Below are positions 37,838-48,949 of a DNA stretch of 64,000 bases, in pieces (position 1 is the first letter of the stretch; every line of letters starts with the position of its first letter). The notes beneath the pieces were generated by a model. That model was not told the DNA's origin and did no database searches. It saw only the letters and a list, made by a program, of their open reading frames with translations. The stretch covers positions 169,538-233,537 of the forward strand of contig NZ_LMJF01000012.1 in the NCBI RefSeq assembly GCF_001429785.1, written 5' to 3'. The DNA is from Lysobacter sp. Root916 (GTDB taxonomy: Bacteria; Pseudomonadota; Gammaproteobacteria; Xanthomonadales; Xanthomonadaceae). Made by a program: the position numbers and the translations under genes.

Positions 37838-39240
37838 AGTCGCTGCGCCTGTCCGAGATCGCACGCATGACCGGCGGTCGCCTGCACGGCGAGGATGCCT
37901 CGGTCGCGTCCGTGGTCACCGACACCCGCGCCCTGGCCGAGGCGCGCGATGCGCTGTTCGTCGCGCTCAAGGGCGAGCGTTTCGACGGCCACGACCACGT
38001 CGCCGCCGCGGCCGCCGCCGGTGTGGCCGGCGCGCTGGTGTCGCGCCAGATCGACAGCGCGCTGCCGCAGGTGGTCGTCGCCGACACCGAGCGCGCGCTG
38101 GCCGCCTTCGCCACCGCCGTGCAGCGCGAGCGCAACGCCACGATCACTCTGGCGATCACCGGCAGCAGCGGCAAGACCAGCGTCAAGAACCTGACCATCG
38201 CGATCCTGGAACGCGCGGGCCGCGCCTACGCCACGCCCGGCAACCGCAACAACGAGATCGGCATGCCGCTGGCGGTGTTGGCCGCGCCCGAAGACGCGCA
38301 GTACGCGGTCTATGAGATGGGCACCGGCGCGCCAGGCGATATCGCCTACCTGACCGCGATCGCGCCCGCGCGCGTGGCCCTGGTCAACAACATCGCGCCC
38401 GCGCATCTGGAGCGCATGGGCAGCCTGCTCGCGATCGCCGATACCAAGGCCGCCGTCTACGACTCGCTGCCGCCGGACGGCGTGGCGGTGATCAACGCCG
38501 ACGACGCGTTCGCGCCGTATTTCGCCGAGCGCGCGCACGGCCGCCGCCTGATCCGCTTCGGCCTGGATGCCAGTGCCGACGTGAGCGCGCGCGACATTCG
38601 CCTGGGCGAGGAGGGCTCGCAGTTCGTGCTGACCGCGCCGCAGGGCGAGGCCGCGATCGCGCTGGCCATTCCGGGCCGCCACAACGTGCGCAATGCGCTC
38701 GCCGCGGCCTCGCTGGCGCTGGGCGCCGGGGTGGCGCTGGACATCATCGCGGCCGGCCTCAACGCCGCGCGTCCGGTGTCCGGGCGTCTGGTCACCCACC
38801 GCCTGCGCAATGGCGCGGTGCTGATCGACGACAGCTACAACGCCAATCCGGGCTCGGTCGCGGCGGCCATCGACACGCTCGCCGACGCCACCGCGCACGG
38901 CCGCGCGGGCGAGGGCTGGCTGGTGCTGGGCGACATGCGCGAACTCGGGGCGGACGGCGCGGCGATGCACGCCGAGGCCGGCCGTCGCGCCAAGGGCGCC
39001 GGGCTCAAGCGCCTGTTCGCGCTGGGCGCGCTCAGCGCCGAAGCGGCGCGCGCGTTCGGCAAGGGCGCCACGCATTACGACAGCCACGAGGCGCTGGCAC
39101 AGGCGCTCGCGGCGGAGCTGCGCGAGGGTGTGCGCGCGCTGGTGAAAGGTTCGCGCGGTAGCGCGATGGATCGAATCGTGACAGCGCTGCTGGCCAGCGA
39201 CGCGTCGCCGAACGGGGAGGAACCGACGCATGCTGCTTGA
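37834..39240 (+). CDS. murF: UDP-MurNAc-pentapeptide synthetase (D-Ala-D-Ala-adding)
   Basis: Adds D-alanyl-D-alanine to complete the UDP-MurNAc-pentapeptide. The 468-residue enzyme has the N-terminal substrate domain ([20 protein letters not shown]), the ATP loop [27 protein letters not shown] and [11 protein letters not shown] typical of MurF. The 3' end overlaps mraY by 11 bases. Confidence 0.97.
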   Translation: MKSLRLSEIARMTGGRLHGEDASVASVVTDTRALAEARDALFVALKGERFDGHDHVAAAAAAGVAGALVSRQIDSALPQVVVADTERALAAFATAVQRERNATITLAITGSSGKTSVKNLTIAILERAGRAYATPGNRNNEIGMPLAVLAAPEDAQYAVYEMGTGAPGDIAYLTAIAPARVALVNNIAPAHLERMGSLLAIADTKAAVYDSLPPDGVAVINADDAFAPYFAERAHGRRLIRFGLDASADVSARDIRLGEEGSQFVLTAPQGEAAIALAIPGRHNVRNALAAASLALGAGVALDIIAAGLNAARPVSGRLVTHRLRNGAVLIDDSYNANPGSVAAAIDTLADATAHGRAGEGWLVLGDMRELGADGAAMHAEAGRRAKGAGLKRLFALGALSAEAARAFGKGATHYDSHEALAQALAAELREGVRALVKGSRGSAMDRIVTALLASDASPNGEEPTHAA

Positions 39241-40315
39241 ACTGACGCGCTGGCTGGAACAACTGCAGAGCCTGTTCGGCCTGTTCGGCTATCTGACCTT
39301 CCGCGGCATCCTCAGCGCGCTGACCGCGCTCGGACTGTCGCTGTGGTGGGGGCCTGCGGTGATCCGCAAGCTCGCCCAGTACAAGGGCGGCCAGCCGATC
39401 CGCAAGGACGGCCCGCAAACGCATTTCTCCAAGGCCGGTACGCCGACCATGGGCGGCGCGTTGATCATCATGACCGTGCTGGCCTCGGTGCTGCTGTGGG
39501 GCGACCTGCGCAACCGCTACGTCTGGCTGGTGCTGGCGGTGATGCTGGCGTTCGGCGCGATCGGCTGGTACGACGACTGGATCAAGATCGTGCACCGCGA
39601 TCCGAACGGGTTGAAGTCGCGCTGGAAGTATCTGCTGCAGTCGATCTTCGGCCTGGCCGCGGGCATCTTCCTGTACTACACCGCCGACGCCCCGGCCGCG
39701 ACCACCTTCTATATCCCGATGCTGAAGTCGATCGCGCTGCCGCTGGTGGGCGTGACCTTCATCGCGATCGCCTATTTCTGGATCGTCGGTTTCTCCAACG
39801 CGGTCAACCTGACCGACGGCCTGGACGGCCTGGCGATCATGCCGACCGTGCTGGTGGCCTGCGCGCTGGGCGTGTTCGCCTACGCCTCGGGCAATGCGGT
39901 GTTCTCCAACTATCTGCAGATTCCGCAGGTGCCGGGGGCGGGCGAGCTGGTGATCATCTGCGCGGCCATCGCCGGCGCGGGATTGGGCTTTTTGTGGTTC
40001 AACACCTATCCGGCGATGGTGTTCATGGGCGACATCGGCGCGCTGGCGCTGGGCGCGGTGCTGGGCACGGTCGCGGTGATCGTGCGCCAGGAACTGGTGC
40101 TGGTGGTCATGGGCGGCGTGTTCGTGATCGAAACCCTGTCGGTGATGATCCAGGTCGCCTCGTTCAAGCTCACCGGCAAGCGCGTGTTCCGGATGGCGCC
40201 CATCCACCACCATTTCGAGCTCAAGGGCTGGCCCGAGCCGCGCGTGATCGTGCGCTTCTGGATCATTTCGGTGGTGCTGGTCCTCGTCGGCCTGGCGACC
40301 TTGAAGGTGCGCTGA
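39230..40315 (+). CDS. mraY: Phospho-MurNAc-pentapeptide transferase (lipid I synthesis)
   Basis: Integral membrane enzyme transferring phospho-MurNAc-pentapeptide to undecaprenyl phosphate. The 361-residue protein has about ten membrane segments; catalytic motifs include [20 protein letters not shown] (two aspartates), [14 protein letters not shown] (aspartates and asparagine) and [13 protein letters not shown]. It overlaps murF and, by one base (TGATG), ftsW. Confidence 0.98.
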   Translation: MLLELTRWLEQLQSLFGLFGYLTFRGILSALTALGLSLWWGPAVIRKLAQYKGGQPIRKDGPQTHFSKAGTPTMGGALIIMTVLASVLLWGDLRNRYVWLVLAVMLAFGAIGWYDDWIKIVHRDPNGLKSRWKYLLQSIFGLAAGIFLYYTADAPAATTFYIPMLKSIALPLVGVTFIAIAYFWIVGFSNAVNLTDGLDGLAIMPTVLVACALGVFAYASGNAVFSNYLQIPQVPGAGELVIICAAIAGAGLGFLWFNTYPAMVFMGDIGALALGAVLGTVAVIVRQELVLVVMGGVFVIETLSVMIQVASFKLTGKRVFRMAPIHHHFELKGWPEPRVIVRFWIISVVLVLVGLATLKVR

Positions 40316-41616
40316 TGAACGACACCGCCGCACGCCAGGCAACACGACTGGACGCCATCCACGGACGTTACGACCCGTGGCTGTTGGCGGTGTCGTGCGC
40401 GCTGGCCTGCGCCGGTCTGGTCATGGTCGGCTCGGCCTCGATCGGCATCGCCGACGGGCTCGACGTCGGACCGTTCTATTTCCTGGTCAAGCACGCGATC
40501 TTCCTGGCCGTGGGCCTGGTGGCGGCGGTGTGGCTGATGCGCACCGAGCTCAAGACCCTGGAGCAGTACAACCAGGTGCTGCTGCTGGTGTGTCTGGTGC
40601 TACTGCTGGCGGTGTTCGTGCCCGGCATCGGCAAGAGCGTCAACGGCGCGCGTCGCTGGTTGAACCTGGGCGTGTCGAATTTCCAGGCGGTGGAAGCGGT
40701 CAAGCTGCTCTACATCCTGTGGCTGGCCAGCTACCTCAAGCGCTTCAGCGAAGACATCTCGGCGACCTGGATGGCGATGCTGAAGCCGATCGGCGTGGCG
40801 GTGGTGCTGGTGGCGCTGCTGCTGCTGCAGCCCGACTTCGGCTCCTCCTCGCTGATCCTGGCGATCACCGCCGGCATGCTGGTGCTGGGCGGCGTGAACA
40901 TGCCGCGCATGTTCGGCCCGGTCCTGATCGGCCTGCCGGTGCTGGCGATCGTCGCGATCGCCGAACCCTACCGCGTGAGCCGACTGACCTCGTTCCTCGA
41001 TCCCTGGTCGGACCCGTTCAAGACCGGCTACCAGCTCACCAACGCCTTGATGGCGGTCGGCCGCGGCGAATGGCTGGGCGTGGGCCTGGGTGCGTCGGTG
41101 CAGAAGCTGTCCTACCTGCCCGAGGCGCACACCGACTTCATCCTGGCGGTGATCGCCGAGGAGTTCGGTTTCGCCGGCGTGTGCACCGTCGTCGGCATGT
41201 ACGCGCTGCTGACCGGGCGCGCGTTGTGGATCGGCCTGAAGTGCGTGGAGATGCGCCGCCATTTCTCCGGCTACGTCGCCTTCGGCATCGCCTTGTGGAT
41301 CGGTCTGCAGAGTTTCGTCTCGATCGGCGTGAACCTGGGCCTGCTGCCGACCAAGGGCCTGACCCTGCCGATGATCTCCTCCGGCGGTTCCAGCGTGATC
41401 ATGACCTGCGCCGCATTGGGCGTGCTGTTGCGCGTGTCCTACGAACTCGACCGCGCCCAGCGCCAGGTCGCGCGCCTGCGCACCGAGGCCACCCAGCCCT
41501 CGGCCGGCGTGCCGGCGACCGCGAATCCGTTGCCGGCCGGCGTCGCCGCCGATCCGGTGCGCGGCACCAGCCGCCTGCGCCAGCGCATCGAGCCCAGCCT
41601 GGGGAGGACGGCATGA
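40315..41616 (+). CDS. ftsW: Septal peptidoglycan glycosyltransferase FtsW
   Basis: A SEDS-family polymerase that works with FtsI at the division site. The 433-residue protein has about ten membrane segments and the SEDS motifs [45 protein letters not shown] (with the catalytic aspartate in the preceding loop) and the last [13 protein letters not shown]. The C-terminal 50 residues are a cytoplasmic tail. The end overlaps murG. Confidence 0.97.
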   Translation: MNDTAARQATRLDAIHGRYDPWLLAVSCALACAGLVMVGSASIGIADGLDVGPFYFLVKHAIFLAVGLVAAVWLMRTELKTLEQYNQVLLLVCLVLLLAVFVPGIGKSVNGARRWLNLGVSNFQAVEAVKLLYILWLASYLKRFSEDISATWMAMLKPIGVAVVLVALLLLQPDFGSSSLILAITAGMLVLGGVNMPRMFGPVLIGLPVLAIVAIAEPYRVSRLTSFLDPWSDPFKTGYQLTNALMAVGRGEWLGVGLGASVQKLSYLPEAHTDFILAVIAEEFGFAGVCTVVGMYALLTGRALWIGLKCVEMRRHFSGYVAFGIALWIGLQSFVSIGVNLGLLPTKGLTLPMISSGGSSVIMTCAALGVLLRVSYELDRAQRQVARLRTEATQPSAGVPATANPLPAGVAADPVRGTSRLRQRIEPSLGRTA

Positions 41617-42728
41617 GCCTGAGCAAGGCCGCCACTGATTCCGACCTGCATCCGGTGATGATCCTCGCCGGCGGCACTGGTGGGCATATCTTCCCGGGCC
41701 TGGCGGTCGCGCGCGCGTTGATCGCGCGCGGCACTCCGGTGCTGTGGCTGGGTGCCGACGGCGGCATGGAAACGCGTCTGGTGCCGCAGCACGGCATCGC
41801 GATCGACACCATCGCGGTGCGCGGCATCCGCGGCAAGGGCGTGGCCGCGCTGCTGGCGGCGCCGTTCAAGGTCGTGGGCGCGGTGCGCGCGGCCGCGCAG
41901 GTGCTGCGCCAGCGCCAACCGCGCGCGGTGATCAGCTTCGGCGGTTACGCGGCCGGGCCGGGCGGCATCGCCGCGCGCCTGGCCGGCATTCCGCTGATCG
42001 TGCACGAGCAGAACCGCGCGCCGGGCCTGACCAATCGCGTGCTCGCCAAGTTCGCGCGGCAGGTGCTGACCGGCTTCCCGGACACCTTCGCCAACGGCAA
42101 GGAAGAGGTCGTCGGCAACCCGGTGCGCGCCGAGATCGCCGCGCTGGCGCCGCCGGCCGAACGCTATGCCGGCCGCAGCGGTCCGCTGCGTTTGCTGGTG
42201 CTGGGCGGCAGCCAGGGCGCGCGCGCGCTCAATGCCGCGGTGCCCAAGGCGATCGCCGGCCTGCGCGGGCGCCTGAGCTATGAAGTGCGCCACCAGTGCG
42301 GCGAGAAGCTGCGCGAGGATGCGGTGCGCGCCTATGCCGAGGCCGGCGTGGCCGCATCGGTCGAGCCCTTCATCGCCGACATGGCCGCGGCCTACGCCTG
42401 GGCAGACCTGGTGATCTGCCGCTCCGGCGCGCTGACCCTGGCCGAGCTGTGCGCGGCCGGCGTGGGCAGCGTGCTGGTGCCGTTCCCGCAGGCGGTCGAC
42501 GACCACCAGACCAAGAACGCGCAGTTTCTGGTCGACCGCGGCGCAGCCCAACTGCTGCCGCAAAGCACCGACCTGGCCGAACGCATCTCGGCCACGATCG
42601 AAATTCTCGGCGAGCGCGAGGGCTTGTTGCAGATGGCGCTGGCCGCGCGCGCGCTGGCCAAACCCGACGCGGCCGAACGCGTCGCGGACATCGTCCTGGA
42701 GCAATCGAACATGAGGAAGCCGGCATGA
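41613..42728 (+). CDS. murG: UDP-GlcNAc transferase MurG (lipid II synthesis)
   Basis: A membrane-associated GT-B enzyme adding GlcNAc to lipid I. The 371-residue protein has the glycine loop [28 protein letters not shown] in the acceptor domain and [14 protein letters not shown] plus [11 protein letters not shown] in the UDP-GlcNAc domain. ATGA overlaps at both ends. Confidence 0.97.
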   Translation: MSLSKAATDSDLHPVMILAGGTGGHIFPGLAVARALIARGTPVLWLGADGGMETRLVPQHGIAIDTIAVRGIRGKGVAALLAAPFKVVGAVRAAAQVLRQRQPRAVISFGGYAAGPGGIAARLAGIPLIVHEQNRAPGLTNRVLAKFARQVLTGFPDTFANGKEEVVGNPVRAEIAALAPPAERYAGRSGPLRLLVLGGSQGARALNAAVPKAIAGLRGRLSYEVRHQCGEKLREDAVRAYAEAGVAASVEPFIADMAAAYAWADLVICRSGALTLAELCAAGVGSVLVPFPQAVDDHQTKNAQFLVDRGAAQLLPQSTDLAERISATIEILGEREGLLQMALAARALAKPDAAERVADIVLEQSNMRKPA

Positions 42729-44170
42729 GTACGGCCCTGCGCCGCCGGCTGCAGCACACGGGCGATCTCGCCAAGGCCTTCCCGCGCGTGCATTTCGTCG
42801 GCATCGGCGGCACCGGCATGAGCGGCATCGCCGAGGTCATGTGCACGCTGGGCTATCAGGTGTCCGGCTCGGACATGGCCGACAACGCGGTGACCCGTCG
42901 CCTGGCTTCGTTGGGCATCGCCGTGCATCGCGGCCACGCCGCCGCCAACGTGCTGGGCAGCGACTGCGTGGTGGTGTCCAGCGCGATCAAGCGCGACAAC
43001 CCGGAGCTGATGGAAGCGCGCGCGCAGCGCATTCCGATCGTGCCGCGCGCGGAGATGCTGGCCGAACTGATGCGCTTCCGCCGCGGCATCGCGGTCGCCG
43101 GCACCCACGGCAAGACCACCACCACCTCGCTGGCCGCCAGCGTGCTGGGCGAGGGCGGCATCGATCCCACGTTCGTGATCGGCGGTCAGCTGCTCGCCGC
43201 CGGCGCCAACGCGCGCCTGGGCGGCGGCCAGTGGCTGGTGGCCGAGGCCGACGAGAGCGACGGCAGTTTCCTGCGCCTGAACCCGCAGATCGCGATCGTC
43301 ACCAATATCGACGCCGACCACCTGGAGAACTACGGCGGCGATTTCGCCAAGGTCCTGGCCGCGTTCGAGGAATTCCTGCACCGCCTGCCGTTCTACGGCC
43401 TGGCGGTGTTGTGCATCGACGACCCCAAAGTCGCCGCGCTGGCCGCGGAAACCCCGCGCCACGTCATGACCTACGGCTTCGACGAGGCCGCCGACGTGCG
43501 CGCCGAGGACGTCGAGCAGCACGGCCCGAACATGCGCTTCACCCTGTGCCTGCCGGACGCCACCCGCACCGCGGTGACCCTGGCGCTGCCGGGCCGTCAC
43601 AACGTGCAGAACGCGTTGGCCGCGGCCGCGGTGGGCTGGCAGTTGGGCGTGCAGCCCGATGCGATCGCGCGCGCGCTGCAGAACTTCGCCGGCATCGGCC
43701 GTCGCTTCAACCTGCTCGCGCAACTGCGCACCGCCAAGGGCGCGAACGTGCAGCTGGTCGACGACTACGGCCATCACCCCAAGGAATTGGAGGCCGTGTT
43801 CGCCGCCGCGCGCGGCGGCTGGCCGGACAAGCGCCTGGTGGTGGCGTTCCAGCCGCACCGCTACAGCCGCACCCGCGATCTGTTCGACGAATTCGCCGCG
43901 GTGCTGTCCAGCGTCGACGCGCTGGTGCTGACCGAGATCTATCCGGCCGGCGAAGCGCCGATCGCCGGCGCCGACGCCAAGTCGCTGGCGCGCGCGATCC
44001 GCGCGCGCGGCCGCATCGATCCGGTCGTGGTCGGCGGCGCGGCCGAGCTGGCCGCGGTGCTGCCCGACGTCCTCAACGACGGCGACCTGCTGCTGATGAT
44101 GGGGGCCGGCGACATCGGCCATGCCGCCCAGCAGATCGCCAGCCAAGGTTTTCAGGGAGAATCCAAGTGA
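42725..44170 (+). CDS. murC: UDP-MurNAc-L-alanine ligase
   Basis: First amino-acid ligase of the pathway. The 481-residue protein has the N-terminal Rossmann stretch [17 protein letters not shown], the ATP loop [23 protein letters not shown] and [14 protein letters not shown]. The gene overlaps murG by ATGA and ddlB by GTGA. Confidence 0.97.
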   Translation: MSTALRRRLQHTGDLAKAFPRVHFVGIGGTGMSGIAEVMCTLGYQVSGSDMADNAVTRRLASLGIAVHRGHAAANVLGSDCVVVSSAIKRDNPELMEARAQRIPIVPRAEMLAELMRFRRGIAVAGTHGKTTTTSLAASVLGEGGIDPTFVIGGQLLAAGANARLGGGQWLVAEADESDGSFLRLNPQIAIVTNIDADHLENYGGDFAKVLAAFEEFLHRLPFYGLAVLCIDDPKVAALAAETPRHVMTYGFDEAADVRAEDVEQHGPNMRFTLCLPDATRTAVTLALPGRHNVQNALAAAAVGWQLGVQPDAIARALQNFAGIGRRFNLLAQLRTAKGANVQLVDDYGHHPKELEAVFAAARGGWPDKRLVVAFQPHRYSRTRDLFDEFAAVLSSVDALVLTEIYPAGEAPIAGADAKSLARAIRARGRIDPVVVGGAAELAAVLPDVLNDGDLLLMMGAGDIGHAAQQIASQGFQGESK

Positions 44171-45162
44171 GTTCGCAGTTCGCACCGCTCCGCGTCACCG
44201 ATCCGGCCGTGTTCGGACGGGTCGCCGTGCTCATGGGCGGCACCAGCGCCGAGCGCGAGGTGTCGCTGGATTCCGGCCGCGGCGTGCTCGAGGCGCTGCG
44301 CTCGCGCGGCGTCGACGCGTTCGCGATCGACGGCATCCCCGCGCTGATCGAGGCGATCCAGGCCGGCCGCGTCGACCCCACCAAGCGTGTCGATAGGGTC
44401 TTCAACATCCTGCACGGCAACAAGGGCGGCGGCGAAGACGGCGTGCTGCAGGGCGTGCTGGAAGCGCTGGGCGTGCCTTACACCGGCTCGGACGTGCTCG
44501 GCTCGGCGCTGGCGATGGACAAGATCCGCACCAAGCAGGTGTGGATGGCCGAAGGCCTGCCGACCCCGCGCTACAAGCGCATCGCCAAGGGCGAGGACGT
44601 GCATGCGGCGGCGCGCGAGATCGGCCTGCCGGTGATCATCAAACCGTCCAGCGAAGGCTCCAGCGTCGGCGTCTCGCGGGTGCTGGCCGATGCCGACATC
44701 GACGAGGCCGTGGCCCTGGCCGCGCGCTACCCCGGCGAGATGCTGATGGAGCAGATGGTGATCGGCGACGAGCTCACCGTCGCGGTGCTGATCGATGGCG
44801 ACGGCTACACCGCGCTGCCGTCGATCCGGATCGTGCCCAAGGGCCCCTGGTACGACTACCACGCCAAGTACATCGCCGACGACACCCAATACCTGTGTCC
44901 GGGCCTGGAAGGCGAGGTCGAGGACGAGATCCGCCGCATCGCGATGCGCGCCTTCGTCGCCGCCGGCTGCAAGGGCTGGGGCCGGGTCGACGTGATGCGC
45001 GACCGCGTCAGCGGCCAGCTGTATCTGATCGAGGTCAACACCGCGCCGGGCATGACCAGCCATTCGCTGGTGCCCAAGGCGGCGCGTCAGCTCGGGATCG
45101 AGTACGACGAGCTGTGCTGGCGCGTGCTCGAGGCGACGGTGCAAGGAGGTGCCACGGCGTGA
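44167..45162 (+). CDS. ddlB: D-alanine-D-alanine ligase
   Basis: Makes the D-Ala-D-Ala dipeptide used by MurF. The 331-residue ATP-grasp enzyme has [46 protein letters not shown] and the metal-binding [15 protein letters not shown]. The start is GTG at 44167, overlapping the murC stop; the stretch before VAVLMGG is about 18 residues, as in related DdlB. Confidence 0.96.
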   Translation: MSSQFAPLRVTDPAVFGRVAVLMGGTSAEREVSLDSGRGVLEALRSRGVDAFAIDGIPALIEAIQAGRVDPTKRVDRVFNILHGNKGGGEDGVLQGVLEALGVPYTGSDVLGSALAMDKIRTKQVWMAEGLPTPRYKRIAKGEDVHAAAREIGLPVIIKPSSEGSSVGVSRVLADADIDEAVALAARYPGEMLMEQMVIGDELTVAVLIDGDGYTALPSIRIVPKGPWYDYHAKYIADDTQYLCPGLEGEVEDEIRRIAMRAFVAAGCKGWGRVDVMRDRVSGQLYLIEVNTAPGMTSHSLVPKAARQLGIEYDELCWRVLEATVQGGATA

Positions 45163-45914
45163 ACGCCATGCTGCGCCTCATCGGTTGGCTGCTCGCGCTG
45201 GCGCTGGTCGCGCTGCCGGTGGTCGCCGTGCTCAACGGCTGGATCGGCGCGGGCCAGTGGCCCTTGCGCAAGCTGCGCGTGACCGGGCAGTTCGATCGCG
45301 TCGACGAGGCGCTGTTGCGACGCACGCTGTTGCCTTACGCGCAGCGCGGCTTCTTCGCGGTCGATCTGGCCTCGGCGCAGGCCGCGGTGGCCAAGCTGCC
45401 GTGGGTCGAGCATGCCGAGGTGCGCAAGCGCTGGCCGGACGTGCTGGAAGTGAGCGTGGCCGAGCACCGGCCGTTCGCGCGCTGGGGCGACGACCGCCTG
45501 CTGTCCGAGCAGGGCCGGCTGTTCCCGTCCAAGGGCATCCAGGTGCCCAAGGGCCTGCCGCAGTTCGCCGGGCCGGAAGCGCGGGTGGCCGAGGTGGTGG
45601 CTTTGTACAACGAGTCGCGCGCGATGTTCGCGCCGATCGGAATGGAGGTGCAGCGGGTCGAGATCGACCAGCGCGGCAGTTGCACCCTCGGCCTGGTCAA
45701 CGGCGCCGCTCCGGGCGGTACCGAAGTCGTGGTCGGACGCGATCAGGCGCGCGCGCGGCTATCGCGCTTCGTGCGGCTGATGCCGCGCTTGCTGGCGCAA
45801 CGGGTGCAGATCCTGGCCCGCGCCGACCTTCGCTACACCAATGGTTTCGCGCTGTCGTGGGCGCCGGTCACGGCGCCTTCGGCCGCAACGCAACAGCAGC
45901 AGGAAAAGTCATGA
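45159..45914 (+). CDS. ftsQ: Cell division protein FtsQ
   Basis: A bitopic divisome protein binding FtsL and FtsB. The 251-residue protein has one membrane helix at about 8-28, a POTRA domain beginning [18 protein letters not shown], and a beta domain. GTG at 45159 overlaps the ddlB stop and is preceded by a perfect AAGGAGGT Shine-Dalgarno at 45143-45150. The C-terminal tail is glutamine-rich. Confidence 0.94.
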   Translation: MNAMLRLIGWLLALALVALPVVAVLNGWIGAGQWPLRKLRVTGQFDRVDEALLRRTLLPYAQRGFFAVDLASAQAAVAKLPWVEHAEVRKRWPDVLEVSVAEHRPFARWGDDRLLSEQGRLFPSKGIQVPKGLPQFAGPEARVAEVVALYNESRAMFAPIGMEVQRVEIDQRGSCTLGLVNGAAPGGTEVVVGRDQARARLSRFVRLMPRLLAQRVQILARADLRYTNGFALSWAPVTAPSAATQQQQEKS

Positions 45915-47149
45915 ATCGCAAAGGCGACAAATCGCTGATCGTCGGCCTCGACATCGGCACCTCGAAGGTGGTCGCGCTGGTGGGCGAGTATTCGCCCGGC
46001 AACCCGATCGAGGTCATCGGCATCGGATCGCACGAATCGCGCGGCCTCAAGCGCGGCGTGGTGGTCGATATCGAGTCGACGGTGCAGTCGATCCAGCGCG
46101 CGATCGAGGAAGCCGAGTTGATGGCCGGCTGCGAAATCCGCTCGGTCTACGCCTCGATCTCCGGCAATCACGTGCAGTGCCGCAATTCGCAGGGCATCGC
46201 CCCGATCCGCGACGGCGAGGTCACCTACGGCGATCTCGACCGCGTGCTGGAGGCGGCCAAGGCGGTCGCGATCCCGGCCGACCAGAAGATCCTGCATGCG
46301 ATCCCGCGCGATTACGTACTGGACGATTCGCAGGAAGGCATACGCAACCCGGTCGGCATGAGCGGCGTGCGCCTGGAAGTGCACGCCCACCTGGTGGTGT
46401 GCGCGCAGTCGGCCGCGGCCAACATCAGCAAGTGCGTGCAGCGCTGCGGTCTGCAGGTCGACGACCTGGTGCTGAGCGTGCTCGCGTCCAGCACCGCGGT
46501 GCTGACCAGCGACGAGCGCGAACTGGGCGTGGTCCTGGTCGACATCGGCGCCGGCACCACCGACATCGCGGTGTTCGTGCAGGGCGCGATCGCGCACAGC
46601 GCCAGCCTGGCGATCGCCGGCGACAAGGTCACCGAGGACATCGCCCACATGCTGCGCACGCCCACGCCCGAGGCCGAGCAGATCAAGGTCCGCTACGCCT
46701 GCGCGCTGGCGCAGATGGCGACCGCCGAGGAGTCGATCCAGGTGCCCAGCGTCGGCGACCGGCCGCCGCGGCGCATGCCGCGCCACTCGCTGGCGCAGGC
46801 GGTGCAGGCGCGCTACGAGGAGATCTTCGAAATGATCCAGGCCGAGCTGCGCCGTTCGGGTTTCGAACAGCACGTGCGCGCGGGCATGGTACTGACCGGC
46901 GGCGCCGCGAAGATGGAAGGCGTGGTCGAACTGGCCGAGGAAATGCTGCAAATGCCGGTGCGCGTGGGCATCCCGCAGCACGTGACCGGCTTGGGCGAGG
47001 TGGTCGGCAACCCGGTCCACGCCACCGGCGTCGGCCTGTTGCTGATGGGCAGCCAGATCGAACACCCGCGGCGCAGCTCGGTGATTCCGACCGGTCGCGC
47101 CGGCAGCTTCTTCAACAAGATCAAGAACTGGTACCGCGGCGAGTTTTGA
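45911..47149 (+). CDS. ftsA: Cell division protein FtsA
   Basis: An actin-like ATPase that tethers FtsZ to the membrane. The 412-residue protein has the phosphate-1 loop VGLDIGTSKVVAL, the SHS2 (1C) domain near residues 85-160, phosphate-2 VLVDIGAGTTDIAVF and a C-terminal amphipathic helix FFNKIKNWYRGEF for membrane binding. It is the last of the run of overlapping genes. Confidence 0.97.
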   Translation: MNRKGDKSLIVGLDIGTSKVVALVGEYSPGNPIEVIGIGSHESRGLKRGVVVDIESTVQSIQRAIEEAELMAGCEIRSVYASISGNHVQCRNSQGIAPIRDGEVTYGDLDRVLEAAKAVAIPADQKILHAIPRDYVLDDSQEGIRNPVGMSGVRLEVHAHLVVCAQSAAANISKCVQRCGLQVDDLVLSVLASSTAVLTSDERELGVVLVDIGAGTTDIAVFVQGAIAHSASLAIAGDKVTEDIAHMLRTPTPEAEQIKVRYACALAQMATAEESIQVPSVGDRPPRRMPRHSLAQAVQARYEEIFEMIQAELRRSGFEQHVRAGMVLTGGAAKMEGVVELAEEMLQMPVRVGIPQHVTGLGEVVGNPVHATGVGLLLMGSQIEHPRRSSVIPTGRAGSFFNKIKNWYRGEF

Positions 47150-47150
47150 C

Positions 47151-47320
47151 GGCCGGGATTCGAGATTCGGAATTGGTTAGAGCGGCGGGCGAGAAGACGG
47201 CGAGCGAAGGATTTGCAACACGTTCCAAAAACGGCAGTGCACCAAAAACGTCGGTGGTGAGGACGAAAGGCGAGGGGCCCGCTTCTGCGAATCCCCAATC
47301 CCCAATCCCCAATCCCGGCA
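47151..47320. repeat. GGGATTCGGAATTGG / CCCCAATCCCCAATC inverted repeat between ftsA and ftsZ
   Basis: The left part (47151-47176) has GGGATTCGAGATTCGGAATTGG; the right part (47287-47320) repeats CCCCAAT four times. It belongs to the same family as the rsmH element and fills most of the 190-base ftsA-ftsZ gap, where ftsZ promoters are often found. Confidence 0.85.
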
Positions 47321-47339
47321 CTTATAAGAGGACGAGGAC

Positions 47340-48563
47340 ATGGCACATTTCGAATTGGTTGAAAAAATGGCCCCGAACGCGGTCATCAAGGTCGTCGGCG
47401 TGGGCGGCGGCGGCGGCAACGCCGTGGCGCACATGGTCAGCGGCAACGTCGACGGCGTGGAATTCATCACCGCCAACACCGACGCCCAGGCGATCAAGAA
47501 CTGCGGCGCCAAGCTGCAGCTGCAGCTGGGCAGCAACGTCACCAAGGGCCTGGGCGCGGGCGCGAATCCGGAGGTCGGCCGTCAGGCCGCGCTGGAGGAT
47601 CGCGAACGCATCATGGACGCGCTGACCGGCGCCGACATGGTCTTCATCACCGCCGGCATGGGCGGCGGCACCGGCACCGGCGCCGCGCCGGTGGTGGCGC
47701 AGCTGGCCAAGGAGATGGGCATCCTGACCGTCGCCGTGGTCACCAAGCCGTTCCCGTTCGAAGGCCGCCGCCGCATGCAGGTCGCGCTCAAGGGCATCGA
47801 GGAGCTGTCGCACCACTGCGACTCGCTGATCACGATCCCGAACGAGAAGCTGATCACCGTGCTCGGCCGCAACGCCACCATGATCCAGGCCTTCCGCGCC
47901 GCCAACGACGTCCTGCTGGGCGCCGTGCAGGGCATCGCCGACCTGATCGTGCGTCCGGGCCTGATCAACGTCGACTTCGCCGACGTGCGCACGGTGATGA
48001 GCGAGATGGGCCTGGCGATGATGGGCACCGGCTCGGCGCGCGGCGACGATCGCGCCCAGGCCGCGGCCGAATCGGCGATCCAGAACCCGCTGCTGGACGA
48101 CGTCAACCTGTCCGGCGCCAACGGCATCCTGGTCAACATCACCGCCGGTCCGGACTTCACCATGGCCGAGTTCGACGAGGTCGGCCGCACCATCGAGGGC
48201 TTCGCCTCCGAGGATGCGACCGTGGTCATCGGCACCGTGCTCGATCCGGACATGCAGGACGAGGTCAAGGTCACCGTGGTCGCCACCGGCCTCAACCGCG
48301 TCGCCGCCAAGCAGTCGGTGCGCGGCCAGGGCTACGAGCGCGAATCGCAGCGTGCCCCGATCCAGCTGGTGCGCAATGCGACCACCGGCCAGCCGGAGTT
48401 CTCGGCCATGGACGAAATGCCGTCCTCGCCGATGCCCAGCTTCGGCGGCAGCCTGCGCGGCGGCTCGCGTCCGGTCGAGACCTCGGCCCCGGCCGTGGCC
48501 GACTTCGGCAACGACAGCAGCTACCTGGACATCCCGGCGTTCCTGCGCCGGCAGGCGGACTGA
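47340..48563 (+). CDS. ftsZ: Cell division GTPase FtsZ
   Basis: A tubulin homologue forming the Z ring. The 407-residue protein has VVGVGGGGGNAVAHM, the signature AGMGGGTGTGAAPVVA, and the synergy loop VNVDFADVRTVM-like segment (INVDFADVRTVMSE). A glycine/serine/proline linker ends in the conserved tail DIPAFLRRQAD that binds FtsA and ZipA. GAGGAC precedes the ATG. Confidence 0.98.
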   Translation: MAHFELVEKMAPNAVIKVVGVGGGGGNAVAHMVSGNVDGVEFITANTDAQAIKNCGAKLQLQLGSNVTKGLGAGANPEVGRQAALEDRERIMDALTGADMVFITAGMGGGTGTGAAPVVAQLAKEMGILTVAVVTKPFPFEGRRRMQVALKGIEELSHHCDSLITIPNEKLITVLGRNATMIQAFRAANDVLLGAVQGIADLIVRPGLINVDFADVRTVMSEMGLAMMGTGSARGDDRAQAAAESAIQNPLLDDVNLSGANGILVNITAGPDFTMAEFDEVGRTIEGFASEDATVVIGTVLDPDMQDEVKVTVVATGLNRVAAKQSVRGQGYERESQRAPIQLVRNATTGQPEFSAMDEMPSSPMPSFGGSLRGGSRPVETSAPAVADFGNDSSYLDIPAFLRRQAD

Positions 48564-48568
48564 AAGGC

Positions 48569-48643
48569 GAGGAGTGAGCGTAGAGGAGTGAGGAGCGAGT
48601 AAGAGCGGTTTTCGCTCACTTCTCACTTCTCCGGGCTCGCTCC
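48569..48643. repeat. GAGTGAG-type inverted repeat after ftsZ
   Basis: A left arm of GAGGAGTGAG-like units (48569-48600) faces CTCACTTCTCACTTCTC...CTCGCTCCT (48613-48643). The stem is imperfect. It may end the ftsZ transcript and resembles the element between pyrF and the MBL gene. Confidence 0.7.
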
Positions 48644-48722
48644 TGCTGTACATCCCCGGGCCGGACTCGTCCCCTGGCCCGGGGGGCAACACTCCGCCGC
48701 ACGCTTCGGCGCACGGCGTTTG

Positions 48723-48758
48723 GACCGGTCGACCCGTCCCTAGGCGGGTCGACCGGTC
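48723..48758 (+). terminator. Strong 14-base hairpin between ftsZ and lpxC
   Basis: GACCGGTCGACCCG and its exact complement flank an 8-base loop (TCCCTAGG). It is followed by GGTTTCT only, so it could be a terminator, a processing site, or an attenuator-like leader for lpxC, whose start lies 191 bases further. The rest of the 386-base ftsZ-lpxC gap shows no gene. Confidence 0.5.
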
Positions 48759-48949
48759 GGTTTCTCCGTGCGAGGCTCCGGTATAGGAACTCGGGTGGGA
48801 CATTGCGTCCTTTCCGTTCAGGTTCAGGGTCCTGCGTGCTACCCTTGCGCGGTTTCGACCCCGTCCCGATAGTGATGGAGTCGGCCGCAAGACCAGAATC
48901 CACGACCGGCCGCCGTTCCCCAGCAGCCCAGGCAGATCCTCTCCGAACC

